Part shown: one piece after another, positions 1 to 11,159 of the stretch
Layout: the number at the start of each line of letters is the position of its first letter
Numbering within the stretch: position 1 is the first letter of the stretch
From: Cepaea nemoralis
Taxonomy: Eukaryota; Mollusca; Gastropoda; Stylommatophora; Helicidae
Direction: 5' to 3'
DNA length: 64,000 bases
NCBI GenBank assembly: GCA_014155875.1
Contig: JACEFZ010002092.1
Coordinates: forward strand, 310,001 to 374,000
Program-made: the position numbers and the translations under genes
Notes under the pieces: model-generated
Databases searched by the model: none
What the model was told of the DNA's origin: nothing
Seen by the model: the letters and a program-made list of their open reading frames with translations, nothing else

Positions 1-1270
1 TCTCTTGCTAGCAGATTCCAATCATTTTTGGTCTCCTTATCCCAGAAGAGCAAACAGTACCTAAGAAAGGGTTATGGTAAATACTGGATACAAGAAGAAC
101 CATGTCATATTATAAATTACACTTTTATGACTACAATACAAATTATCCTTATAGCTTTAACATTGCTGTTTTACACCAGTTACAGCAATGCTACTGTCAT
201 TTTAAATGTGACAGAAATATTATATCAATCTTGTAGAAACTCCCCTACTATTTTTGATCAGTCTTGCAGAAATACCAGTCATTCTATATTAGTCTTGTAG
301 AAATACCAGTCATTTTATATCAGTCTTGTAGAAATGCTGGTTATTTTAGATCAGTTTTTAGAATTGTCAGTTATTTTACATGTCTTTTAGAAATACCCAT
401 TATTTTAGATCGGTATCATTGAAATATCAGTTATCTTAGATCCGTCTGGTAGAATTTAGGATTGCCAATTATTTTAGGTGTCTTTTAGAAATACCCCTAT
501 TATTTTGTATAAGTTTTGTAGAAAGCCTTCAATCTCTCAGAAATACCATTGTCTAGGATTGAGTCTTATAGAATATCAGGTTTTAAATCCAGCCAGTTCT
601 TGTCATTCCATGGTAACAGCAAAGAAAAGTCCTGAAACATACCACTGTTAGTTTTGGTCAGTATTCTAGGAACACCACTTTCATTGCATATCAGCTTGTG
701 GAAATGCCATATTACTGTATTCCTGTCTGGTAGAACAAGCAAGTTGTTTTAATAGCAAGGATCTGTATCTCATCTCCAACATAATACGACAACAGCAGAA
801 AATGCAATCATTAAGAATGTTTGGGCTGCAAAATATTTATCTCACCACAGTATAAAACAAGGTCAAAGAATATTAGTTCAAAAATATTTCTTACCACAGC
901 ACAGAATACAAATATGAGAATGTTTTAATTACAAAATGTCTCATCCAGTAGAAAATACAGATGAAGGAATGTTTGCGCGAGTTATCTCATCATGGAACAA
1001 AATAGAATGCTGAAACTGCAAGCTATTTAATCACTGTAGAAAACAGATATAAGGTGCTTTCATCTGCAGACTACACTGACCTCATCACAACACACACACA
1101 CACACACAAATATGGCAGTATGGATGTTCAAAGTGAAGTAGTAATCACCAGGACCATATTGGCATTAGGTTATAATAAACAAGTTTAATCAAGATAGTTT
1201 TCAGTGAACAATGCTGTGCTATAGGCACAGTAGATAATGCCTGTGTTCACCATCACAAGCCTGGGTTAAG
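1..1270. other. Non-coding AT-rich stretch, no gene recognised
   Basis: No convincing exon or known element is visible. Two degenerate tandem patterns are present: one at about 215-560 (listed separately) and a much weaker one at about 800-1080, where phrases like cacagtataaaac, aagaatgt and ttatctca recur every 60-70 bases. A short (CA)n run lies near 1085-1108. Probably intergenic DNA. Confidence 0.5.
215..560. repeat. Degenerate ~35-bp tandem repeat
   Basis: The phrase cttgtagaaataccagtcat and variants of it recur about every 34-37 bases, with growing divergence towards 560. It looks like an old, decayed minisatellite. The short open frame across it is a by-product of the repeat. Confidence 0.55.
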
Positions 1271-1502
1271 TCCCCATGTGAGAGGGATTCTCAGCACCTA
1301 CATAAACTGTGTGAGTGACTTACATTTGTGTCTACTATATTATACTTCACTCCGTAGTGAACTCATGCTCCCACCAATCACTCACATCCCCATGTGAGAG
1401 GGATTCTCAGCACCTACATAAACTGTGTGAGTGACTTACATTTGTGTCTACTATATTATACTTCACTCCGTAGTGAACTCATGCTCCCACCAATCACTCA
1501 CA
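1271..1502. repeat. Perfect 116-bp tandem duplication
   Basis: The 116-base block starting tccccatgtgagaggg at 1271 is repeated directly from 1387 with no difference I can see. Only two copies exist, and the identity implies a very recent duplication (or an assembly duplication). The block encodes nothing recognisable. Confidence 0.9.
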
Positions 1503-2820
1503 TCCTCAAGACAGTGTCTGCCTGTGGATGAATAAATCAGTGAAAACGAGAAATAGAATTGGTCAGCGTTACTAGAACACATTCACATGTGATACAGTGG
1601 ATGTTGCTGCTAGATCTTTCATCAGCACACAGACAATAGACCAGACACGCTGATACAGCTACATACAAATATATATAACAGTTGCTTAGTAGATGATACT
1701 GTCATCAGTGCAGTTGGGTACCATGCAGTTAAAAATGAACTGAACACAACAAAAATGATTGACGAAATAAGGAAACAAAGTAGCCGTTCAGAGACAGGGC
1801 AAAGAGAATAAAATAAGTGGAATTGTTGACAAAGAACTGTGTTACTGATGTGGACAATTGGGAGAGCATGGCTGTTTATCACTGGCTTAGCCTGGTCAGA
1901 GCTATACTGTGACAGTTCAGGCAAAGTGATCTCTCCTAGTGGACAGTTGGCATCCTTCTGTCCTCATTGTTATTCACAACTTGTTGTCTTTGTCTGGTCA
2001 ACAGTTGGCACCATTCTGCCCTCAATGTTACAGATATTCACAAGTCCAATTGTCTTTGGCTGGTGGGCAATTCGCACCATTCTTCCCTCAATGTTACAGG
2101 CATTTCCACCCGGATAGGTCTAATCTGCTATCTATGAACCCACTCTGGGACTGGTGGGTAACAATATAGTCATCTTCAGCAAAAATAGGTAGCTTTGACT
2201 AGGCCACTGAGAGCATTCTGGGTCGTTTTTGTGATGAATAGACTATCTATTGTATATGTCCGTGTTTGGGACAGTGTGTGATGTGAGACAGTCGTGTTAC
2301 GTGCTGATCGGTTGTTGATTCCAAATGTGAGAAGCATTGTTTCTGGATACAGCACCTTGTGACATGACCAAGCAAACTTTCAGGGACTTTTGAACATATG
2401 GTTTGCATTGTTTTTATTATTTATGGGATTCTTTGGACAATTTTCTTATGCTTATTTGCTTTTGTATATATGTCCATGATATTTGAACTACTGTTGTTTG
2501 ATATTTACACAAAAGTTAATATGCTTTTTTGCTGTTGTATATTATTTACACAAACATGCTTTCTTTGAATGTTTTTTTTATACTTGGACACAGCAGATAT
2601 GGTTGGCAGTAGTCGCATCATCATTATATTGTTTGTCACATTGCCTGCTCACAAGAATGGACATCAAGCTGTAGAGTGACCTGTGTTATCTTGTAATTGT
2701 ACGTCTGTTCTCATCTGATGTCACAACAGAACAGATGTGCTTTTGTTGTCTGCCAGGCTACAGAGATGTAATGCTGAAATTACCTCATGGTTTCAGCAAT
2801 AGTCTAGAATTGTGAGATAT
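1503..2820. other. Non-coding stretch, no gene recognised
   Basis: Apart from the short tandem repeat at 1940-2110, nothing is recognised on either strand. The short open frames here lack any domain-like composition. Confidence 0.4.
1940..2110. repeat. Three diverged copies of a ~60-bp tandem repeat
   Basis: Three units with the theme cagttggcaccattctg followed by ccctcaatgttacag start near 1944, 2002 and 2066, a spacing of 58-64 bases. It is a short, diverged minisatellite. Confidence 0.65.
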
Positions 2821-5800
2821 AATGCTCACACTCAAGATGTATGAGATATAATGTTGATACACACAAGATATGTGAGATCTAATGTCCACACACAAGATAT
2901 GTGAGATCTAATGTCCACACACAAGATATGTGAGATCTAATGTCCACACACAAGATATGTGAGATTAAATGTTCATACACAAGATATGTGAGATCTAATG
3001 TTCACACACACACAAGATATGTGAGATCTAATGTTCACACACAAGATATGTGAAATATAATGTTCACACACAAGATATGTGAGATATAATGTTCACACAC
3101 AAGATATGTGAGATCTAATGTTCACACACAAGATATGTGAGATCTAATGTTCACACACACACACAAGATATGTAAGATCTAATGTTCACACACACAAGAT
3201 ATGTGAGATCTAATGTTCACACACACACAAGATATGTGAGATCTAATGTTCACACACAAGATATGTGAGATCTAATGTTCACACACAAGATATGTGAGAT
3301 CTAATGTTCACACACAAGATATGTGAGATATAATGTTTACACACAAGATATGTGAGATATAATGTTTACACACAAGATATGTGAGATATAATGTTCACAC
3401 ACAAGATATGTGAGATCTAATGTTCACACACACACAAGATATGTGAGATCTAATGTTCACACACACACAAGATATGTGAGATCTAATGTTCACACACACA
3501 CAAGATATGTGAGATCTAATGTTCACACACACACACAAGATATGTGAGATCTAATGTTCACACACACACAAGATAGTGAGATCTAATGTTCACACACACA
3601 CAAGATATGTGAGATCTAATGTTCACACACACACAAGATATGTGAGATATAATGTTCACACACAAGATATGTGAGATCTAATGTCCACACACAAGATATG
3701 TGAGATCTAATGTTCACACACACACACAAGATATGTGAGATCTAATGTTTACACACACACAAGATATGTGAGATCTAATGTTACACACACACAAGATATG
3801 TGAGATCTAATGTTCACACACAAGATATGTGAGATCTAATGTTCACACACACACAAGATATGTGAGATCTAATGTTCACACACACACAAGATATGTGAGA
3901 TCTAATGTTCTCACACACACAAGATATGTGAGATCTAATGTTCACACACACAAGATATGTGAGATCTAATGTTCACACACACACAAGATAGTGAGATCTA
4001 ATGTTCACACACAAGATATGTGAGATCTAATGTTCACACACAAGATATGTGAGATCTAATGTTCACACACAAGATATGTGAGATCTAATGTTCACACACA
4101 CACACAAGATATGTGAGATCTAATGTTCACACACACACAAGATATGTGAGATCTAATGTTCACACACACACACAAGATATGTGAGATCTAATGTTCACAC
4201 ACACACACAAGATATGTGAGATCTAATGTTCACACACACACACAAGATATGTGAGATCTAATGTTCACACACACACAAGATATGTGAGATTTAATGTTCA
4301 CACACACACAAGATATGTGAGATCTAATGTTCACACACAAGATATGTGAGATCTAATGTTCACACACACACACAAGATATGTGAGATCTAATGTTCACAC
4401 ACACACAAGATATGTTAGATCTAATGTTACACACACACAAGATATGTGAGATCTAATGTTACACACACACAAGATATGTGAGATCTAATGTTCACACACA
4501 AGATATGTGAGATCTAATGTTCACACACACACACACACAAGATATGTGAGATCTAATGTTCACACACACACAAGATATGTGAGATCTAATGTTCACACAC
4601 AAGATATGTGAGATCTAATGTTCACACACATACAAGATATGTGAGATCTAATGTTCACACACAAGATATGTGAGATCTAATGTTCACACACAAGATATGT
4701 GAGATCTAATGTTCACACACAAGATATGTGAGATATAATGTTTACACACAAGATATGTGAGATATAATGTTTACACACAAGATATGTGAGATATAATGTT
4801 CACACACAAGATATGTGAGATCTAATGTTCACACACACACACAAGATATGTGAGATCTAATGTTCACACACACACAAGATATGTGAGATCTAATGTTCAC
4901 ACACACACAAGATATGTGAGATCTAATGTTCACACACACACAAGATAGTGAGATCTAATGTTCACACACAAGATATGTGAGATCTAATGTTCACACACAA
5001 GATATGTGAGATCTAATGTTCACACACAAGATATGTGAGATCTAATGTTCACACACAAGATATGTGAGATCTAATGTTTACACACAAGATATGTGAGATA
5101 TAATGTTCACACACACACAAGATATGTGAGATCTAATGTTCACACACACACAAGATATGTGAGATCTAATGTTCACACACACACAAGATAGTGAGATCTA
5201 ATGTTCACACACAAGATATGTGAGATCTAATGTTCACACACAAGATATGTGAGATCTAATGTTCACACACACACAAGATATGTGAGATCTAATGTTCACA
5301 CACACACACACAAGATATGTGAGATCTAATGTTTACACACAAGATATGTGAGATCTAATGTTCACACACAAGATATGTGAGATCTAATGTTCACACACAC
5401 ACACAAGATATGTGAGATCTAATGTTCACACACACACAAGATATGTGAGATATGATGTTCACACACAAGATATGTGAGACATAATGTTCACACACAAGAT
5501 ATGTGAGACATAATGTTCACACACAAGATATGTGAGATCTAATGTTCACACACAAGATATGTGAGATCTAATGTTCACACACAAGATATGTGAGATCTAA
5601 TGTTCACACACAAGATATGTGAGATCTAATGTTCACACACAAGATATGTGAGATCTAATGTTCACACACAAGATATGTGAGATCTAATGTTCACACACAA
5701 GATATGTGAGATCTAATGTTCACACACACACAAGATATGTGAGATCTAATGTTCACACACACACAAGATATGTGAGATCTAATGTTCACACACATACAAG

Positions 5801-6505
5801 ATATGTGAGATCTAATGTTCACACACAAGATATGTGAGATCTAATGTTCACACACAAGATATGTGAGATCTAATGTTCACACACAAGATATGTGAGATAT
5901 AATGTTTACACACAAGATATGTGAGATATAATGTTCACACACAAGATATGTGAGATCTAATGTTCACACACACACAAGATATGTGAGATCTAATGTTCAC
6001 ACACACACAAGATATGTGAGATCTAATGTTCACACACACACAAGATATGTGAGATCTAATGTTCACACACACACAAGATATGTGAGATATAATGTTCACA
6101 CACAAGATATGTGAGATCTAATCTTCACACACACACACAAGATATGTGAGATCTAATGTTCACACACACACAAGATATGTGAGATCTAATGTTACACACA
6201 CAAAAGATATGTGAGATATAATGTTCACACACAAGATATGTGAGATCTAATGTCCACACACAAGATATGTGAGACATAATGTTCACACACAAGATATGTG
6301 AGATCTAATGCTCACACACACACACACAAGATATGTGAGATCTAATGTTCACACACACACAAGATATGTGAGATCTAATGTTCACACACCAGATATGTGA
6401 GATCTAATGTTCACACACAAGATATGTGAGATCTAATGTTCACACACAAGATATGTGAGATCTAATGTTCACACACAAGATATGTGAGATCTAATGTTCA
6501 CACTC
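2820..6505. repeat. Large satellite array: 22-bp core plus variable (CA)n
   Basis: About 3.7 kb is built from the core agatatgtgagatctaatgt followed by tc and a (CA)n stretch of three to eight dinucleotides, so unit length varies from about 27 to 38 bases. There are well over 100 units. Most contain agatct, with interspersed agatat, agatta and agacat variants. Rare variants (taatgtttac at 3331, 3360, 4736, 4765 and 5900; the short unit aagatagtgag at several places) recur in blocks, which points to segmental amplification on top of unit-by-unit turnover. No protein coding is implied. Confidence 0.97.
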
Positions 6506-6629
6506 AGAAGATGTAACTTAATAGCTTAATTGCTAGCTGATACCGTCACCTTATAAAATGCAAGATTTTAATTGCAAATACTATGGTTTAATTGATTGGA
6601 GGCTGTTGAATTATTAGATGTCATATTGA

Positions 6630-6785
6630 AAGTCTTGTAACTGAATGGTGTCATTACAGGCAGCTTTTGTAACTGAATGGTGTCAGTACTGTCATTACTG
6701 GCTGCTTATGTGTATAACTGAAGTGTGTTAATACTGGCTGCTCATGTGTGTAACTGAATGGTGTCATTACTGGCTGCTAACTATC
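6630..6785. repeat. Four diverged copies of a ~35-45-bp repeat
   Basis: Units with the theme gtaactgaatggtgtcatta followed by ctggctgct begin near 6640, 6668, 6711 and 6746. It is a short degenerate minisatellite downstream of the large satellite. Confidence 0.65.
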
Positions 6786-7690
6786 AAAATATGAGGTATA
6801 ATAGTGAAACTGTAAATTGTACAGCTGCAGCATTTCTGCTGTGAGAGCTGTCATTCTGTCATTCTAGCTGTCTATGTTGCTGCTGAAGGTAGGGTTCCCA
6901 CAAACATTGGCAGGACTGGTAGAAATAACCTGAACACAGTAGTATGCTGCACTGCAAGCTGTGTCATGTCATGATTTTCACTGTGCACTGAAGCACTCTA
7001 GGGAACTAGGACTGATTACAACACAGAACATTCCAGTACAACGATGATCCTCACTGCATATTAGCCCATGAGTGCTTGGATCCCTCTTCAGCATCTCCCT
7101 CAGTGTATGACAATTGACGATACTAGTTCTGTGTTGGTTGACTATTCTGCTTTAGCCCTCCACATGGTGCTCTTATCTAGCTTCACTGTTTTTGATTAGA
7201 TGGTCTTGCAGTCTGGTCACAGTTTTATGTATGCCAACGTTCATACTGACCGATGAGAAACATTCACGTGTTCTGTCACTCCTTCAGTGTCATGTTCATT
7301 CATTACCCACCAATTGGCAGTTTTTGACTAGGTCGAACTTGTCCACTTGTGACAGATATTTACACACTGCACCGTATAACTTGCTAGTTGAATTGCCTGA
7401 TTGAACAAGTCACCACACAGCTCAATCAACTTGAGTCTGTGAATGCCTTAACTAACTTGCTGACTGTCTGTACCTGAATGAATGTCCGTGATACTTAATG
7501 ACACCTTCACCTCACTGCTGTAGTTCAGTGTGCAGGCACAAATATGTTCATATTACCATTCTCATGTCAACCTACCACACACAGGTTTTTGTACAGCAAC
7601 AGTCATGTGTTCATGTTGTGTGGCATGTCATGCGATAATCATTCACACATGGTTTAGCTTCATCAAATTTACATGCAGTAGGTTATCGCT
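6786..7690. other. Non-coding stretch, no gene recognised
   Basis: Unique-looking sequence between two repeat arrays. The short open frames (for example 7192-7404 and 7530-7751) show no recognisable domain and no conserved-looking splice context. Confidence 0.4.
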
Positions 7691-8250
7691 TTTTCTATCT
7701 GTGATTATTTATAGTTCCAAACATTCATTGGACAGCTCCATTCTAACATAGAATTACCCATTTAGACATTAATAGTTCTTTATAAGAGCATTTACAGTTC
7801 TGAACATTCATTGAACAGCTCCATTCTAACATAGAATTACCCATTTAGACATTAACTGTTCTGTATCACAGCATTCACAGTTCTGAACATTCATTGACAA
7901 GCTCCATCCATCCTAACATAGAATTACACATTCAGACAAATGTTCTGTATCAGAACATTTACAGTTCTGAACATTCATTGACAAGCTCCATCCATCCTAA
8001 CATAGAATTACACATTCAGACAAATGTTCTGTATCAGAACATTTACAGTTCTGAACATTCATTGACAAGCTCCATCCATCCTAACATAGAATTACACATT
8101 CAGACAAATGTTCTGTATCAGAACATTTACAGTTCTGAACATCCATTGAACAGCTCCATTCTAACATAGAATTACACATTCAGACAAATGTTCTGTATCA
8201 GAACATTTACAGTTCTGAACATCCATTGATAAGCTCCATTCTAACACTTA
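7690..8250. repeat. 84-bp tandem repeat, ~6.5 copies
   Basis: The landmark gaattacacattcagac (earlier gaattacccatttagac) occurs at 7751, 7834, 7921, 8005, 8089 and 8169, giving spacings of 83, 87, 84, 84 and 80. The three central units are almost identical. Because 84 is a multiple of three, an open frame (7894-8169) runs through with a 28-residue repeat; I consider that an accident of period, not a gene. Confidence 0.93.
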
Positions 8251-8734
8251 GCATTAGCCTTTAACACAGAGACAAGATAAAACTGTGTATCATATCACTG
8301 ATGTCTTGCAGAGAGTTGTGCCATGTTCTCACCACCGCTGCCATATCTCCAGTATTTACATTGTTGATGCTTCAAATATAGCTGATGTGTGCAGCACAAA
8401 CTGCCAACACCCATATGTTGTTGTCCTGTCTGTTTTAGCTAGTCTCGTATGTGTACGCCATCCTTGCATTTATCTCATTTTTGTGTGTGCTCCCATATTA
8501 TCATTATTAGATGTTATTCTTTTTTTAGAATTCATAAGATATATTATCTATATTAAAAGGTATTGTACACAAATATATGCAGGTGTTGTTCCTGATTTAT
8601 TTGCTAATACGGATGTCTCTGATGAAAGCAACATATTTAATACCACAGGACCTCCTTAGATAAAAGCAACATATTTACTACCACAGACCTCCTTAAATAA
8701 AAGCACTTAGATACAACTGTAAATATATTTGATC
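8251..8734. other. Non-coding spacer between arrays
   Basis: AT-rich sequence between the 84-bp and 48-bp arrays. An open frame at 8285-8659 is leucine/isoleucine-rich at its end but resembles no family I know and has no supporting features. Confidence 0.35.
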
Positions 8735-9375
8735 ACATGTCAATGTTTGTCTCACATACCACAGTAATGATACTTGATCAAGACATCTCAATGTGTGCCT
8801 CACAAACCACAGTAATGATACTTGATCAAGACATCTCAAAGTTTGTCTCACATACCACAGTAATGATACCATGGTCAAGACATCTCAATGTTTGTCTCAC
8901 ATACCACAGTAATGATACCATGGTCAAGACATCTCAATGTTTGTCTCACATACCACAGTAATGGTACTTGGTTAAGACATCTCAATGTTTGTCTCACATA
9001 CCACAGTAATGATACTTGATCAAGACATCTCAATGTGTGTCTCACAAACCACAGTAATGATACTTGATCAAGACATCTCAAAGTTTGTTTCACATACCAC
9101 AGTAATGATACCATGGTCAAGACATCTCAATGTTTGTCTCATATACCACAGTAATGATACCATGGTCAAGACATCTCAATGTTTGTCTCACATACCACAG
9201 TAATGGTACTTGGTCAAGACATCTCAATGTTTGTCTCACATACCACAGTAATGATAGTTGGTCAAGACATCTCAATGTTTGTCTCACATACCACAGTAAT
9301 GATAGTTGGTCAAGACATCTCAATGTTTGTCTCACATACCACAGTAATGATACTTGATCAAGACATCTCAGAACA
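8735..9375. repeat. 48-bp tandem repeat, ~13 copies
   Basis: The phrase cataccacagtaatgata followed by a variable gate (cttgatcaag, ccatggtcaag, gttggtcaag) and acatctcaatgtttgtctca repeats every 48 bases (for example accacag at 8758 and 8806). The variant order gatcaag, gatcaag, ccatggtcaag, ccatggtcaag, ggttaag is itself repeated, a higher-order unit of about 240 bases. Open frames exist on both strands only because 48 is divisible by three. Confidence 0.95.
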
Positions 9376-9496
9376 TTTCTTCGGCAGATAATGCTGTAAT
9401 CACATCAGATCAAATCATCTCAAATCCCTCCTTCGCCAGTTACTGCTGTTATATTAGCCAAACTATTTAAGAACTGTTCTTAACCTGATACTCATG

Positions 9497-9520
9497 ATCA
9501 TCATCATCATCATCATCATG
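9497..9520. repeat. (ATC)n microsatellite
   Basis: About eight uninterrupted atc triplets. Similar cat/atg triplet runs mark the 3' tails of dead LINEs elsewhere in the window (17716-17738), so this may be a LINE tail. The adjacent sequence to 9636 is not clearly LINE. Confidence 0.7.
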
Positions 9521-9635
9521 CTCAATTACAATGGCATGAGCGGTCATGGTTCACCATCCCACATGATCACCATGGGCGGTCAAGTCTGTGATTGTATGCC
9601 ATGTCAAGTCTGTAAATATAACCCATCAAAACGCT

Positions 9636-10605
9636 ACACAAGATCTGATCAAACATCTACACAAGACCTGATCAAACATCTATACAAGATCTGATCAAAC
9701 ATCTACACAAGATCTGATTAAACATCTACACAAGATCTGATCAAACATCTACACAAGATCTGATCGAACATCTACACAAGATCTGATTAAACATCTACAC
9801 AAGATCTGATCAAACATCTACACAAGATCTGATTAAACATCTACACAAGATCTGATCAAACATCTACACAAGATCTGATCTAACATCTACACAAGACCTG
9901 ATCAAACATCTACACAAGACCTGATCAAACATCTACACAAGATCTGATCTAACATCCACACAAGACCTGATCAAACATCTACACAAGATCTGATCAAACA
10001 TCTACACAAGATCTGATCAAACATCTACACAAGATCTGATTAAACATCTACACAAGATCTGATCAAACATCTACACAAGATCTGATCAAACATCTACACA
10101 AGATCTGATTAAACATCTACACAAGATCTGATCAAACATCTACACAAGATCTGACTAAACATCTACACAAGATCTGACTAAACATCTACACAAGATCTGA
10201 TCTAACATCTACACAAGACCTGATCAAACATCTACACAAGATCTGATCAAACATCTACACAAGATCTGATCAAACATCTACACAAGATCTGATCAAACAT
10301 CTACACAAGATCTGATCAAACATCTACACAAGATCTGATCAAACATCTACACAAGATCTGATCAAACATCTACACAAGATCTGATCAAACATCTACACAA
10401 GATCTGATCAAACATCTACACAAGATCTGATTAAACATCTACACAAGATCTGATTAAACATCTACACAAGATCTGATCAAACATCTACACAAGACCTGAT
10501 CAAACATCTATACAAGATCTGATCAAACATCTACACAAGATCTGATCAAACATCTACACAAGATCTGATCAAACATCTACACAAGATCTGGTCAAACATC
10601 TACAC
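9636..10605. repeat. 23-bp minisatellite, ~42 copies, next to PIGV stop
   Basis: The unit agatctgatcaaacatctac plus aca is repeated about 42 times with very few variants (agacctgat, gatctaac, gattaaac, gactaaac). It ends about 160 bases from the PIGV stop codon on the gene's 3' side, so it may lie in the 3' untranslated region. No clear poly(A) signal (tttatt on this strand) is visible between the stop and the array. Confidence 0.96.
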
Positions 10606-10766
10606 ATGACATGCCTAAGAGCTACATCCAGGGGGCTAATTCTGTATAAACTTCATGAGTTGAGTCAAGAACCGACATCACTGCACTCAGGACATTCCCA
10701 TACGTGCTCCGTTCCCTCGTTCAACAGCCAGCGAAGAGTCATGAAAGTTCTCCTGGTCTTCATGAA

Positions 10767-11096
10767 TCATGTCCAAGGAAGAAAATTACAAAACATGATC
10801 GTTCCTACTATACAGTACAGTATGCAATAAATAAATACAGCACGGAACTTTAAGCTGAGACCAGACCATCTCACTGCAACATCAACAATAAACCCACAAT
10901 GAAATTTGGCTAATGTTCTAAAACACGGGTTGAGTGCGCCAGTCTTTGCTGATATCTTAGGTTCTAAATCTTGATCTGGTTTTCCAAATGGATCCTGTCT
11001 GGATTGGGACCGTGTTTGGTGGTTGTCCTGCATGTATAAGGCACCAGCATACCAATATAACAGGGGGCTTGAAGAACAGAGAAGACGTGTTAGAAC
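10767..11096 (-). CDS. PIGV: PIGV, last coding exon (C-terminal 109 residues)
   Basis: This exon encodes the C-terminal end of GPI mannosyltransferase 2, the ER-membrane enzyme that adds the second mannose to the GPI-anchor precursor. On the minus strand a pyrimidine-rich acceptor ends in ttttcag (AG at 11098-11097), and the exon opens with VLTRLLCSSSPLLYW, the PIG-V segment that follows the HxQ motif at the end of the preceding exon. It ends with a hydrophobic helix and the C-terminal signature CNFLPWT before the stop at 10767. The phase (0) matches the donor at 16366. The middle of the exon (about residues 25-75) is polar and less conserved, as in the family. The open frame extends to 11144 but residues before VLTR come from intron. 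The 23-bp minisatellite lies just downstream. Identification is by remembered family features, not alignment. Confidence 0.9.
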   Translation of the reverse strand, partial: VLTRLLCSSSPLLYWYAGALYMQDNHQTRSQSRQDPFGKPDQDLEPKISAKTGALNPCFRTLAKFHCGFIVDVAVRWSGLSLKFRAVFIYCILYCIVGTIMFCNFLPWT

Positions 11097-11159
11097 CTGA
11101 AAATAAAGAACGGTGAAAAGAAAAAGAATAATTTTAATCAACAAAGATATAGATCAGGA

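Noticed and set aside
7894..8169. Open frame with a 28-residue repeat
   Set aside because: It results from an 84-bp tandem unit being divisible by three; no start context, domain or conservation is visible.
8735..9375. Regular 48-bp repeats resembling a CRISPR array
   Set aside because: The units are contiguous and similar along their whole length, with no unique spacers, and the genome is eukaryotic. This is a minisatellite.
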